This document shows, in pieces, positions 25,518-34,481 of a stretch of DNA of 64,000 nt; position 1 is the first letter of the stretch, and every line of letters begins with the position of its first letter. The DNA is from DASYLJ01 sp964404165 (GTDB taxonomy: Bacteria; Desulfobacterota; Binatia; DP-6), in contig CAYOIZ010000022.1 of the NCBI GenBank assembly GCA_964404165.1, positions 1 through 64,000 of the forward strand, in the 5' to 3' direction. Position numbers and translations under genes: made by a program. The notes under the pieces were generated by a model. The model was not told the origin of the DNA, ran no database searches, and saw only the letters and a list, made by a program, of their open reading frames with translations.

Positions 25518-26734
25518 CGCTCGCGCAGCGCACGATCGTCGTCGGCATGAGCGGCGGCATCGCCTGCTACAAGGCCTGCGACGTGGTGCGCCTCCTGGTG
25601 CGCGCCGGCGCCACGGTGCGGGTCGTCATGACGGCGGGTGCGCAGCAGTTCGTGACCCCGCTCACGTTGCAGACGCTCTCCGGCCATCCCGTCGCCACCG
25701 AGACGTTCGACCTCACCCAGGAATCGGAAATCGGGCACATCCAGCTCGCGGACCGTGCCGACCTCGTGCTCGTCGCGCCCGCCACCGCCAACGTCATCGC
25801 GAAGATGGCGCACGGCATCGCCGACGATCTGCTGACGACGGTGCTGCTGGCGACGCGCGCGCCCGTGCTGGTGGCGCCGGCGATGAACGTCAACATGTGG
25901 GAGCATCCGGCGACGCGCGAGAACGTCGCGACGCTCGTTCGGCGCGGGGTGCAGATGGTCGGCCCCGCGTCCGGATCGCTCGCGTGCGGCTGGGAGGGAG
26001 CAGGGCGGCTCAGCGAACCCGCCGACGTCGTCGACGCCGTCGAGCGCCTCCTGGCGCCCCAGGACCTGCGCGGCGAGCACGTCCTCGTCTCCGCCGGACC
26101 CACGCGCGAGGCGGTCGATCCGGTGCGCTATCTGTCGAACCACTCGAGCGGGAAGATGGGCTATGCGATCGCGCGCGCCGCACACCGTCGGGGGGCCACC
26201 GTCACGCTGGTGACGGGACCGACGGACCTCGCCGCGCCGGCCGGCGTGGAGACGATCGCCGTCGACACGGCGTCGGCGATGGCGACCGCGCTCGCCGCCG
26301 CCTTCACGAAGGCGACCGTGCTGGTGATGGCCGCCGCCGTCGCCGACTATCGCGTCCGCCGCCCGGCGGCGCAGAAGATGAAGAAGGGCGCGCGCACCAT
26401 GACGCTCGACCTCGAGCGCAATCCGGACATCCTGAGCGGCCTCGCGGCGCGCAAGGGGCGCCGCTTCGTGGTGGGCTTCGCCGCGGAGACGCAGACGCTC
26501 GCGGCGGAGGCACGCCGCAAGCTGCGAGAGAAGCGGCTCGACCTGATCGTCGGCAACGACGTCACCGCGCCCGGTGCGGGCTTCGGCTCCGACACCAACG
26601 TCGTCCATCTCATCGCCGCCGACGGCGAGGAGGCGGTGCTGCCGGTGTTGTCGAAGGACGCGGTCGCCGATCGCCTCCTCGACTGGGTGGTGGCCCGACG
26701 ACCGCGGACGCGGCGTCGGCGGTCGACCCGCTAG
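25514..26734 (+). CDS. coaBC: Bifunctional phosphopantothenoylcysteine decarboxylase / phosphopantothenate-cysteine ligase
   Basis: 406 aa. The CoaC flavoprotein half begins VVGMSGGIACYKAC, with PAMNVNMWEHPAT and SGSLACGWEGAGR (active Cys). The CoaB half shows VSAGPTREAVDPVRYLSNHS, SGKMGYAIA and AAVADYRVRRPAAQKMKKG. It performs two steps of coenzyme A synthesis. The ATG overlaps the upstream stop (ATGA). The 3' end overlaps the convergent phospholipase gene by 4 nt. Confidence 0.95.
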   Translation: MTLAQRTIVVGMSGGIACYKACDVVRLLVRAGATVRVVMTAGAQQFVTPLTLQTLSGHPVATETFDLTQESEIGHIQLADRADLVLVAPATANVIAKMAHGIADDLLTTVLLATRAPVLVAPAMNVNMWEHPATRENVATLVRRGVQMVGPASGSLACGWEGAGRLSEPADVVDAVERLLAPQDLRGEHVLVSAGPTREAVDPVRYLSNHSSGKMGYAIARAAHRRGATVTLVTGPTDLAAPAGVETIAVDTASAMATALAAAFTKATVLVMAAAVADYRVRRPAAQKMKKGARTMTLDLERNPDILSGLAARKGRRFVVGFAAETQTLAAEARRKLREKRLDLIVGNDVTAPGAGFGSDTNVVHLIAADGEEAVLPVLSKDAVADRLLDWVVARRPRTRRRRSTR

Positions 26735-27591
26735 GCGGCGCGCGGGCCGAGCGCGTTCAGCTCGGCCGTGATCGTCTCCGGCATCTCACCACGTCGCTTC
26801 AGCATCCGCAGCTTCCGTCGCAGCGCCTCGGCGCGCGCGAGGGCCTCACGCCCCGTGGGATCGAGGGCCTGGCAGGCGCTGTCGTGGCGGTGCACGAGCA
26901 TGTCCTGGATGGCGCCGACGCAGATGCCGTTGAAGCGCTCGATCTCGGCCGCGGGCAACGCATACCGCGACCGCTCCCCGAGCCCGCGCACCATGACCTG
27001 CCACTGCTCGAGCTGCTGCAGGGCCATCACCGAGTTGAAGATGCGCTTGTTGGTCCGGAACGAGAACAGCGTCCGCTCCACCACCCGCTCGACCAGCCGA
27101 TCACAGTCGTCGAAGCGATTGCGCAGCACCGAGCGGATGAGCCGCCAGCGATCACGTCGTTGGGCGGCGTCGAATCGCGCCTCCCAGTAGATGTGGCGAT
27201 GCGTGCGCGCCTCGAAGCTGACGACCAGCTGCACCGGGACGTAGTTGTTGTGCGAGTAGACGTCGGCCGCGAGATGGGAGAGGTATCCCCACGCGAACGC
27301 CTCCTCGCGCTCGCCCCGGGCCGATTCCACGATCTGCCATCCCACCGGCCAGCAGTGGCAGTGGGTGTAGAGGCTGCGGGTGTACTTCTTGGCGTGGATG
27401 ATGTCGGCGGCGATGCAGCCGTAGAGGTAGGCCTGCTGATGCGTGCGGAGAATTTCTTGAAGGGCCGGGGTCAGGATGCTAAGGTTCCCGAGCACTTGCG
27501 AGCCATGAATCAGGTGGGTGACGGGACCCCACGCATGCGCCTCGCCCGGCCAGAACAGGACCGCGATCGCGATCAGGCCGAATGACCACAT
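26731..27591 (-). CDS. Zinc-dependent phospholipase C family protein (PF00882-like)
   Basis: 286 aa. An N-terminal signal peptide (residues 1-20, ending GEAHA) precedes AWGPVTHLIHG, the start of mature zinc-dependent phospholipase C proteins with Trp1-like residue and His ligands. GCIAADIIHAKKY and GYLSHLAADVYSHNNYVP carry the further His/Asp ligands. The C-terminal half is helical and basic. It is expected in the periplasm and may hydrolyse phospholipids, though no substrate is proven for this subfamily. The ATG at 27591 overlaps the divergent UDG start; its promoter lies inside the UDG coding region. Confidence 0.82.
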   Translation of the reverse strand: MWSFGLIAIAVLFWPGEAHAWGPVTHLIHGSQVLGNLSILTPALQEILRTHQQAYLYGCIAADIIHAKKYTRSLYTHCHCWPVGWQIVESARGEREEAFAWGYLSHLAADVYSHNNYVPVQLVVSFEARTHRHIYWEARFDAAQRRDRWRLIRSVLRNRFDDCDRLVERVVERTLFSFRTNKRIFNSVMALQQLEQWQVMVRGLGERSRYALPAAEIERFNGICVGAIQDMLVHRHDSACQALDPTGREALARAEALRRKLRMLKRRGEMPETITAELNALGPRAA

Positions 27592-28366
27592 GGCGTCCGA
27601 GCCTACATTGCCGGCAGGTACCTCTCAAGGTGGCTTCAGCGAGCTGATCGACGCGATCCGCGCGCAGGTCGAGCATCAGCAGTCCCTGGCGTTGTTCGGC
27701 TTCCCCGCGGTGATTCCCGACCCCATGCCGACTCCAGTGAAACCAACCGTCGTTGCCCCCGATCCCCGCGATGAGCCCACGCCGCCCACCGTCGGGCAGT
27801 CCTCGTCCCTGGAGGACCTTCGTGCCGACATCGGCGACTGCCAGCGCTGCAAGCTCGCCCCCGGCCGTACCAACCTGGTGTTCGGGGTCGGCAATCCGAA
27901 GGCACGGCTGGTGTTCGTCGGCGAGGCACCCGGGCACGACGAGGACCTGCGCGGCGAGCCGTTCGTCGGGCGTGCCGGCCAGCTCCTCACCGAGATCATC
28001 ACCAAGGGCATGCGCATCCGGCGCGACGACGTCTACATCTGCAACGTCATCAAGTGCCGCCCGCCGGGCAACCGCAATCCCGAGCCGGACGAGGTGGACT
28101 CCTGCGAGCCGTTCCTGCTCCGGCAGCTCGAGCTGATCGGCCCCGAGGTGATCGTCGCACTCGGGAAGTTCGCGGCGCAGACGCTGCTGCGCGACAAGAC
28201 GCCGATCACCAAGCTGCGTGGCCGCTGGTTCGACTACCACGGCATCCGGCTCATGCCGACGTTCCATCCCGCCTACCTGCTGCGCAATCCGGCCGAGAAG
28301 CGCCTGGTGTGGGAGGACATCCAGCAGGTGATGGCCGTCCTCGGCATGCCGGTGAAGGGGTCGTGA
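27590..28366 (+). CDS. Type 4 uracil-DNA glycosylase (iron-sulfur)
   Basis: 258 aa. The four cluster Cys are in CQRCKL near residue 86-89, then CNVIKC and DSCEPF. VFVGEAPGHDEDLRGEPFVG is the GEAPG active-site motif, and MPTFHPAYLLRNP carries the C-terminal His motif. It removes uracil from DNA to start base-excision repair. A 75-residue N-terminal extension with GFSELIDAIRAQVEH is common in deltaproteobacterial homologues. The start at 27590 shares its central bases with the divergent ATG (CATG). The stop overlaps the nfeD start (GTGA). Confidence 0.92.
   Translation: MASEPTLPAGTSQGGFSELIDAIRAQVEHQQSLALFGFPAVIPDPMPTPVKPTVVAPDPRDEPTPPTVGQSSSLEDLRADIGDCQRCKLAPGRTNLVFGVGNPKARLVFVGEAPGHDEDLRGEPFVGRAGQLLTEIITKGMRIRRDDVYICNVIKCRPPGNRNPEPDEVDSCEPFLLRQLELIGPEVIVALGKFAAQTLLRDKTPITKLRGRWFDYHGIRLMPTFHPAYLLRNPAEKRLVWEDIQQVMAVLGMPVKGS
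27600..27628 (-). promoter_or_regulatory. Promoter of the phospholipase-like gene, inside the udg coding region (near-leaderless)
   Basis: On the minus strand: TTGAGA (27623-27628), 17-nt spacer, TAGGCT (27600-27605), then 8 nt to the ATG at 27591. Confidence 0.5.
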
Positions 28367-29688
28367 TCGGCCGGCCCAGCGCCCGCACCACGTTGGCAGC
28401 GCTGGTGCTGCTCGGACTCGCCGGCACTGCCGCCGGCACCGACGTCACGCCCGGGGCACTCGGCCGCATCGTGATCGACGGCACGATCAATCCGGCCGTG
28501 GGCGACTTCGTGCACGAATCGATTGCGCGCGCCGCGCGGGACGGGCATGCGGCGCTGCTGATCCAGCTCGACACCCCCGGCGGGTTGCTGCAGACCACGC
28601 GCTCCATCGTGAAGGACGTCCTCGCCGCGCCGCTGCCCGTCATCGTCTACGTCGCACCGAGCGGCGCGGGGGCCGGCTCGGCGGGCGTGTTCATCACCAT
28701 GGCGGCCCACATCGCCGCCATGGCGCCGGGCACCAGCATCGGCGCCGCGCATCCCGTCGGTGCGCAGGGCGAGACCATCGACGGCGTCCTCGGCGTGAAG
28801 ATCGAGAACGCCACCGCGTCGTTCAGCGAAGCCATCGCCAAACAGCGCGGACGGAACGTCGAGTGGGCGGTGCAGGCGGTGCGCGAGAGCGTGTCGGTCA
28901 CCGCCGACGAGGCGGCGCGCCTCGGCGTGGTCGATCTCGTCGCCACCGACCTCGACGCGCTCGTTGCCGCCGTGCGCGACCGCACCGTCGACATCGCGGG
29001 CACGGCGCGCCCCCTCGACCTCGGACGTGCCGTCGGCCCCGACGGCCACGTGCGCGTCCAGGACTACGAGATGCGACTCGCGCAGCGCATCCTCAACGTG
29101 CTCGGCGATCCGAACATCGCCTACCTCCTGATGATGGCCGGCCTGCTCGGTCTGTACGTCGAGCTCACGCACCCGGGGTTCGGACTGCCCGGCATCGTCG
29201 GTGGCATCTGCCTGCTCCTCGGGTTGACCGCCCTGCACATCCTGTCCGTCAACTACGGCGGGTTGGGGCTGATCCTGCTGGGCGCGGCGCTCCTCGTCGC
29301 CGAGGTCTACCTGCCCGCATTCGGTCTCCTCGGCATCGGCGGGCTGGTGGCGTTCCTGATCGGCTCGGTCTTCCTGTTCGACCACGACGGCACGGGCCTC
29401 GCGGTCGACCGCAGCCTGATCATCGGCGCCGGCGGCGGCGTCGCCCTCGTGATGCTCGTGCTGGCCACCCTGGTGGTGCGCTCGCAACGCGGCCGGGTGT
29501 TCGGCGGCAGCGAAGGCATGATCGGCGAGATCGGCGTCGTCCGTCAGGCGCTCACGCCGCAGGGAACCATCGTCGTCCGCGGCGAGCACTGGAACGCGAT
29601 CGGCGACGGCCCCATCGACGCGGGCACGTCGGTCGAAGTGGTCGAGGTCGCCGGACTGACGCTCCACGTCCGGCCGGCGCGCAGCTGA
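28363..29688 (+). CDS. nfeD: NfeD membrane-bound serine protease
   Basis: 441 aa, long NfeD form. A signal peptide (residues 1-24) leads into a ClpP-like protease domain: IQLDTPGGLLQTTRSIVKDV, PSGAGAGSAGVFI (Ser nucleophile in GSAG) and GTSIGAAHPV. Four membrane segments (LLGLYVELTHPGFGLPG onward) and a C-terminal OB-fold domain (GEIGVVRQALTPQGTIVVRG) follow. NfeD partners with the slipin encoded by the next gene in membrane protein quality control. GTG start overlapping the udg stop. Confidence 0.93.
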   Translation: MIGRPSARTTLAALVLLGLAGTAAGTDVTPGALGRIVIDGTINPAVGDFVHESIARAARDGHAALLIQLDTPGGLLQTTRSIVKDVLAAPLPVIVYVAPSGAGAGSAGVFITMAAHIAAMAPGTSIGAAHPVGAQGETIDGVLGVKIENATASFSEAIAKQRGRNVEWAVQAVRESVSVTADEAARLGVVDLVATDLDALVAAVRDRTVDIAGTARPLDLGRAVGPDGHVRVQDYEMRLAQRILNVLGDPNIAYLLMMAGLLGLYVELTHPGFGLPGIVGGICLLLGLTALHILSVNYGGLGLILLGAALLVAEVYLPAFGLLGIGGLVAFLIGSVFLFDHDGTGLAVDRSLIIGAGGGVALVMLVLATLVVRSQRGRVFGGSEGMIGEIGVVRQALTPQGTIVVRGEHWNAIGDGPIDAGTSVEVVEVAGLTLHVRPARS

Positions 29689-29701
29689 CGAGGAGGTCGC
29701 G

Positions 29702-30466
29702 ATGCCTGGAACGATGGTGTTCGTGTTGTTGCTGCTGGCGCTGCTCCTGAGTGGCGCCAAGATCGTGCCCGAGTACGAGCGCCTCGTGGTGTTCCGGCTC
29801 GGGCGCCTCGTCGGCACCCGCGGACCGGGCATCACGTTCGTCATTCCCGGGGTCGAGCGCGCCCAGCGCGTCGACCTGCGCACCATCACCATGGACGTGC
29901 CGTCGCAGGACGTCATCACCAAGGACAACATCTCGGTGAAGGTGAACGCCGTGCTGTACTTCCGCGTCGTCGAGCCGAACCGCTCGGTCGTGGAGGTCGA
30001 GAACTACCTTTTCGCCACGTCGCAGAACGCGCAGACCACGCTGCGCAGCGTCTGCGGCGAGGTCGAGATGGACGAGCTCCTCGGCGAGCGCGAGAAGATC
30101 AACGCCCAGATCCAGACCATCATCGACGAGCACACCGGCCCCTGGGGCGTGAAGGTGGTGCAGGTCGCCATCAAGCACATCGACCTGCCCGAGGAGATGC
30201 GCCGTGCGATGGCCAAGCAAGCCGAGGCCGAGCGCGAGCGACGCGCCAAGATCATCGCCGCGGAAGGCGAGTTCCAGGCGGCGCAGCGCCTGGCCGACGC
30301 GTCGGCCATCATGGCCCGCGAACCCATCGCGCTGCAGCTGCGCTACCTGCAGACGCTCTCCGAGATCGCCACCGAGAACAACTCCACGACCATCTTCCCG
30401 GTGCCGATCGACCTCCTGCGCCCGCTCCTCGACGCCGGGCGTTCGCGTGGCGACGACAAGACATGA
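29702..30466 (+). CDS. Slipin (SPFH / band 7 family protein)
   Basis: 254 aa. One N-terminal membrane segment, then the SPFH domain with VPEYERLVVFRLGR, GPGITFVIPGVE and DNISVKVNAVLYFRV, and a C-terminal coiled-coil rich in Ala/Glu/Arg (about 170-205). It likely forms membrane microdomain oligomers and is a substrate or scaffold for the neighbouring NfeD. An AGGAGG ribosome site lies 6 nt upstream. The stop overlaps queA (ATGA). Confidence 0.94.
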   Translation: MPGTMVFVLLLLALLLSGAKIVPEYERLVVFRLGRLVGTRGPGITFVIPGVERAQRVDLRTITMDVPSQDVITKDNISVKVNAVLYFRVVEPNRSVVEVENYLFATSQNAQTTLRSVCGEVEMDELLGEREKINAQIQTIIDEHTGPWGVKVVQVAIKHIDLPEEMRRAMAKQAEAERERRAKIIAAEGEFQAAQRLADASAIMAREPIALQLRYLQTLSEIATENNSTTIFPVPIDLLRPLLDAGRSRGDDKT

Positions 30467-31482
30467 GGATCGAGGACCTCGACTACGCGTTGCCGCCCGA
30501 GCTGATCGCGCAGGAACCCGCACCGGAGCGCACGGCCGCGCGCCTGCTCGTCGTGTCGCGCGACGGCGACGCGCTGTCGCATCATGCGGTCGCCGAGCTG
30601 CCGTCGCTCCTGCGCCCCGGCGATCTCCTGGTCCTGAACGACGCGCGCGTCGTCCCCGCCCGGCTGCGGGCCCGACGAGCCACGGGGGGGCGCCTGGAGG
30701 TCCTGCTGATCGAGCAAGGACCGAGCGGCGAGTGGGACGCCCTCGTTCGCGGCGCGCCACGCGAGGGTGAGCTCGTCCACTTCGCCGAAGGGCAGGGGGA
30801 GTGGACCGCCAATCTCGGCGACGGCCGGTGGCGGCTCCGGCTCGCCGTCGGCATGCCGATCCTCGATTGGCTCGAGCGCGTGGGCGAGATCCCGTTGCCA
30901 CCGTACATCCAACGGCCGGGCGGTCCGTCGTCCACGGACCGGGAGCGATACCAGACGACGTTCGCGCGGGTCCCGGGCGCCATCGCGGCGCCGACCGCGG
31001 GCCTGCACTTCACGCCGGCCCTCCTCGACGCGCTCGCCGCGGCGGGCGTCGGGCACGCCACCCTGACCCTGCACGTCGGCCCCGGCACCTTCCTCCCGAT
31101 TCGCAACGGCGACCTCGCCGGCTACGCGATGGCGCCGGAGCGCTTCGACATTCCGGAGGCCACCGTCGCCCGGATCGGCGCGACGCGAACGGCGGGCGGT
31201 CGCATCGTCGCCGTCGGCACGACCACGGTGCGCGCGCTCGAGTCGGCCGCGGCCGCGGGGCCGTTGCAGGCGGGTCCGGCGGCGGCCTCGCTGTTCGTCC
31301 GACCGGGTCACCGATTCGCCGTCGTCGATGCGCTCCTCACCAACTTCCACCTGCCACGCACGCCGCTGCTGGCGCTCGTGGCCGCGCTCACCGGCTGGGA
31401 GCGGCTCCGTGCCGCCTACGACGTCGCCGTGCGCGAACGCTATCGCTTCTACAGCTACGGCGACGCGATGCTGATCGCATGA
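30463..31482 (+). CDS. queA: S-adenosylmethionine:tRNA ribosyltransferase-isomerase
   Basis: 339 aa. Typical motifs: DYALPPELIAQEPAPER, LNDARVVPARL, IPLPPYIQRP, APTAGLHFTP and TNFHLPRTPLLALVAA. QueA adds the epoxycyclopentanediol group to 7-aminomethyl-deazaguanine in tRNA during queuosine synthesis. It is coupled to tgt downstream, whose product inserts the base, so the pathway order matches the gene content. ATGA overlaps at both ends. Confidence 0.96.
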   Translation: MRIEDLDYALPPELIAQEPAPERTAARLLVVSRDGDALSHHAVAELPSLLRPGDLLVLNDARVVPARLRARRATGGRLEVLLIEQGPSGEWDALVRGAPREGELVHFAEGQGEWTANLGDGRWRLRLAVGMPILDWLERVGEIPLPPYIQRPGGPSSTDRERYQTTFARVPGAIAAPTAGLHFTPALLDALAAAGVGHATLTLHVGPGTFLPIRNGDLAGYAMAPERFDIPEATVARIGATRTAGGRIVAVGTTTVRALESAAAAGPLQAGPAAASLFVRPGHRFAVVDALLTNFHLPRTPLLALVAALTGWERLRAAYDVAVRERYRFYSYGDAMLIA

Positions 31483-32582
31483 GGCCGCGCTTCGAATTGC
31501 TGCGGACGGCGCCGGCCGGCGCCCGCCGCGGCCGCCTGGTGACCGTCCACGGCGTCGTCGAGACGCCCGCGTTCATGCCGGTCGCGACGCACGGCTCGGT
31601 CAAAGGCCTCACGCCGCGCCAGGTGTACGAGGCCGGTGCCAGCATCGTCCTCTCGAACGCCTACCATCTGGCACAACGGCCCGGCGTCGAGATCGTCCAG
31701 GCCCTCGGCGGCCTGCACGCCATGATGGGATGGCCGGGACCGATCCTCACCGACAGCGGCGGCTTCCAGGTGATGAGCCTGGCCAGCCTGGTGAAGCTCG
31801 ACGACGACGGGGTGCGCTATCGCTCCCACGTCGACGGGCGCGCGGGCAAGCTGCGGCCCGAAGATGCCATCGCCGTGCAGGAGGCGCTCGGCGTGGACGT
31901 CGCCATGTCGCTCGACGAGTGCGTCCCGGCGGGGGCGCCCCCGGCACGGGTGGCCGCCGCGGTCGAGCGGACCACCGCCTGGGCGGCGCGCGGCCTCGCC
32001 GCCCGTACGCGGGACGACATGGCGCTCTTCGGTATCGTCCAGGGCGCGTTCGACGTCGAGCAGCGGGCCATCAGCGCCGCGGCACTCCTCGCCATGCCCT
32101 TCGACGGGTACTCCGTGGGCGGCCTGTCCGTGGGCGAACCCCACGACGAGACGGCGCGTGTCGCCGCCGCCACCGTCGCGCTGCTGCCGCCGGAACGGCC
32201 GCGCTATCTGATGGGCCTCGGGACACCTCGCGATTTGCTAACCTTCGCGGGCATGGGGTATGACCTTTTCGATTGTGTCCTGCCCACCCGCAACGGGCGG
32301 AACGGGATGCTCTTCACGCGCGAAGGCAAGCTGATGATCCGCAATGCCCGTCACGCCCGCGATCCGCGGCCGGTGGAGGAGGAGTGTGCATGCTACACAT
32401 GCACGCACTTCAGCCGTGGTGCGCTTCGTCATCTCGTCCTGGCAAAGGAGATGCTCGGCGCGCAGCTCGCGTCGTTGCACAACCTGCATTTCTACCTCCG
32501 ACTGATGGCCGCTATCCGCGCCGACGTCGACGACGACTCCTTCCCGCGCCGGGCCACCGCCGCGGCAGGAGCATGGGCGTAG
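31479..32582 (+). CDS. tgt: Queuine/preQ1 tRNA-guanine transglycosylase
   Basis: 367 aa. ILTDSGGFQVMSL and FDCVLPTRNGRNG hold the two catalytic Asp residues; zinc ligands are CACYTC in EEECACYTCTHFSRGALRHL and a His near HNLHFY. The enzyme swaps guanine 34 of GUN-anticodon tRNAs for preQ1. It follows queA with a 4-nt overlap and precedes yajC, an order conserved in many bacteria. Confidence 0.96.
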   Translation: MRPRFELLRTAPAGARRGRLVTVHGVVETPAFMPVATHGSVKGLTPRQVYEAGASIVLSNAYHLAQRPGVEIVQALGGLHAMMGWPGPILTDSGGFQVMSLASLVKLDDDGVRYRSHVDGRAGKLRPEDAIAVQEALGVDVAMSLDECVPAGAPPARVAAAVERTTAWAARGLAARTRDDMALFGIVQGAFDVEQRAISAAALLAMPFDGYSVGGLSVGEPHDETARVAAATVALLPPERPRYLMGLGTPRDLLTFAGMGYDLFDCVLPTRNGRNGMLFTREGKLMIRNARHARDPRPVEEECACYTCTHFSRGALRHLVLAKEMLGAQLASLHNLHFYLRLMAAIRADVDDDSFPRRATAAAGAWA

Positions 32583-32583
32583 C

Positions 32584-32922
32584 ATGAGCACGGCTTGGGC
32601 ACAGGTCGGCGACCCCGCCTCGGGGCCGCCGGCGGCGTACAACATCGGCTTCATCCTGCTGATGATCGGCATCTTCTACTTCGTGCTGCTGCGGCCGGAG
32701 CAGAAGCGACGGAAAGAACAGCAAGCGCTCATCGACAGCGTCAAACGAAACGATCAGATCGTCCTCAACAGCGGCATGCACGGTCGCGTCGTCGCGTTGG
32801 CCGAGAAGACCATCACGGTCGAGATCGCCCCCAAGATCCAGGTGGTCTTCGATCGCTCGGCCATCCAGTCGGTGCAGATGCCCGGCGCCGAGACGCGCGA
32901 AAAAGAACGGGAGAAGTCGTAA
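32584..32922 (+). CDS. yajC: Preprotein translocase subunit YajC
   Basis: 112 aa. One membrane segment (IGFILLMIGIFYFVLLRPEQ) followed by the conserved KRRKEQQALIDSVKRNDQIV and GMHGRVVALAEKTITVEI. It associates with SecDF at the Sec translocon. Stop and secD start overlap as TAATG. Confidence 0.95.
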   Translation: MSTAWAQVGDPASGPPAAYNIGFILLMIGIFYFVLLRPEQKRRKEQQALIDSVKRNDQIVLNSGMHGRVVALAEKTITVEIAPKIQVVFDRSAIQSVQMPGAETREKEREKS

Positions 32923-34481
32923 TGGGATCGGCCGGGGGTCGGGGACTCCTCTTCATAGCGCTGCTGATCGCGTCGCTCGTCGTCATCACGCCCACGTTCA
33001 CCACCGTTCCGAGCTGGTGGCCGTGGAAGCAGCCCGTCCGCCTCGGTCTCGACCTGCAGGGCGGCACGCATCTGCTCTACCAGGTCGAGATCGAGCAGGC
33101 GCTCGACAACACGGTCGAGCGCATCAGTCGCGACGTTGAACGCGAGCTGCGTGACGCCAACGTCGGCGCGTTCACGGTCGATCGCAGCGGCCGCACACTG
33201 CACATCAAGCTCGCCAACCACGACAAGCGGTCGGAGGTGCGGCGGCTGCTCGAGGATCGCTTCACGAACCTCACGCTGGCCGATTCAGCCGGCACCGATG
33301 CACCCGACTTCACGCTCGAGCTGAAGCCGGCCGAGGTACTGCGCCTCCGCCAGGGCGTCGTCGAGCAGGCCATCGACATCATGCGCAACCGCATCGACCA
33401 GTTCGGCATCGCCGAACCCACGTTGCAGGCGCAGGGTGACGATCAGATCGTGGTGCAGCTCCCCGGCATCCAGGATCCACAGCGCGCCAAGGACCTGATC
33501 GGGCGCACCGCCGTGCTCGAGTTCCGCCTCCTGGCCGAAGGGCCCGAGGCCGGCACCATCCAGAGCCCCGGGTCGGGCGTGGTCGTCATGCCCGGGCAGG
33601 GCGACGCCGGCGGCCGCACCCAGTACCTCGTCGAGAAGCGGCCCATCATGACGGGTGAGGTCATCACCGACGCGCGGGTCCAGCCCGGCAGCGCCACAGA
33701 GGGCATGGCCGTCGACTTCGTCCTCGACGGCCGCGGCGCCAAGGTCTTCGGCGACGCCACCACGCAGCACACGAAGCGCCGGCTGGCCATCGTCCTCGAC
33801 GGCTACGTGCAGTCGGCACCCGAGATTCGCGAGCCGATCACCGGCGGCCGCGGCCAGATCACTGGTCGGTTCGACTTCGCCGAGGCGCAGGACCTCGCAA
33901 ACGTCCTGCGTAACGGCGCCCTCCCGGCGCCGCTCAAGCTGCTCGAGGAGCGCACCGTCGGCCCGTCGCTCGGCAAGGATTCCATCCGGCAAGGCTCGCT
34001 GTCCTTCCTCGTCGGCGGTCTCGCGGTCGTGCTGTTCATGGTGGTCTACTATCGGGGCGGCGGGCTCATTGCCGACTTCGCGCTCGTCCTGAACGTGCTG
34101 CTTCTCCTCGGAGCATTCGCGGCCTTCGGCTTCACGCTGACGCTCCCGGGCATTGCGGGTATCGTTCTCACCGTCGGCATGGCGGTCGATGCGAACGTGC
34201 TGGTCCTCGAGCGCGTGCGCGAGGAGCTGCGCATGGGCAAGACGCCACGGGCATCGATCGAGGCGGGCTACGAGCGCGCCTGGAACGCGATTCTCGACAG
34301 CAACGTCACCACGTTCCTCTCGGGGCTGATCCTGTTCCAGTTCGGCAGTGGGCCGATCCGCGGCTTCGCGGTCACCCTTTGTCTCGGCATTCTCACGACG
34401 CTCGCCACGGCGGTCTTCGCCACACGGGTCGTCTACGACTGGCGCGCCAGCAGGCGCCGCCTGATGACGGTGAGCGTATGA
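32922..34481 (+). CDS. secD: Protein translocase subunit SecD
   Basis: 519 aa. After one N-terminal membrane segment the first periplasmic motif is LGLDLQGGTHLLYQVE, then MRNRIDQFGIAEPTLQAQG, RRLAIVLDGYVQSAP and the RND-type membrane block with GMAVDANVLVLERVREEL. With SecF and YajC it uses the proton gradient to pull exported proteins through the membrane. ATGA overlap with secF. Confidence 0.96.
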   Translation: MGSAGGRGLLFIALLIASLVVITPTFTTVPSWWPWKQPVRLGLDLQGGTHLLYQVEIEQALDNTVERISRDVERELRDANVGAFTVDRSGRTLHIKLANHDKRSEVRRLLEDRFTNLTLADSAGTDAPDFTLELKPAEVLRLRQGVVEQAIDIMRNRIDQFGIAEPTLQAQGDDQIVVQLPGIQDPQRAKDLIGRTAVLEFRLLAEGPEAGTIQSPGSGVVVMPGQGDAGGRTQYLVEKRPIMTGEVITDARVQPGSATEGMAVDFVLDGRGAKVFGDATTQHTKRRLAIVLDGYVQSAPEIREPITGGRGQITGRFDFAEAQDLANVLRNGALPAPLKLLEERTVGPSLGKDSIRQGSLSFLVGGLAVVLFMVVYYRGGGLIADFALVLNVLLLLGAFAAFGFTLTLPGIAGIVLTVGMAVDANVLVLERVREELRMGKTPRASIEAGYERAWNAILDSNVTTFLSGLILFQFGSGPIRGFAVTLCLGILTTLATAVFATRVVYDWRASRRRLMTVSV

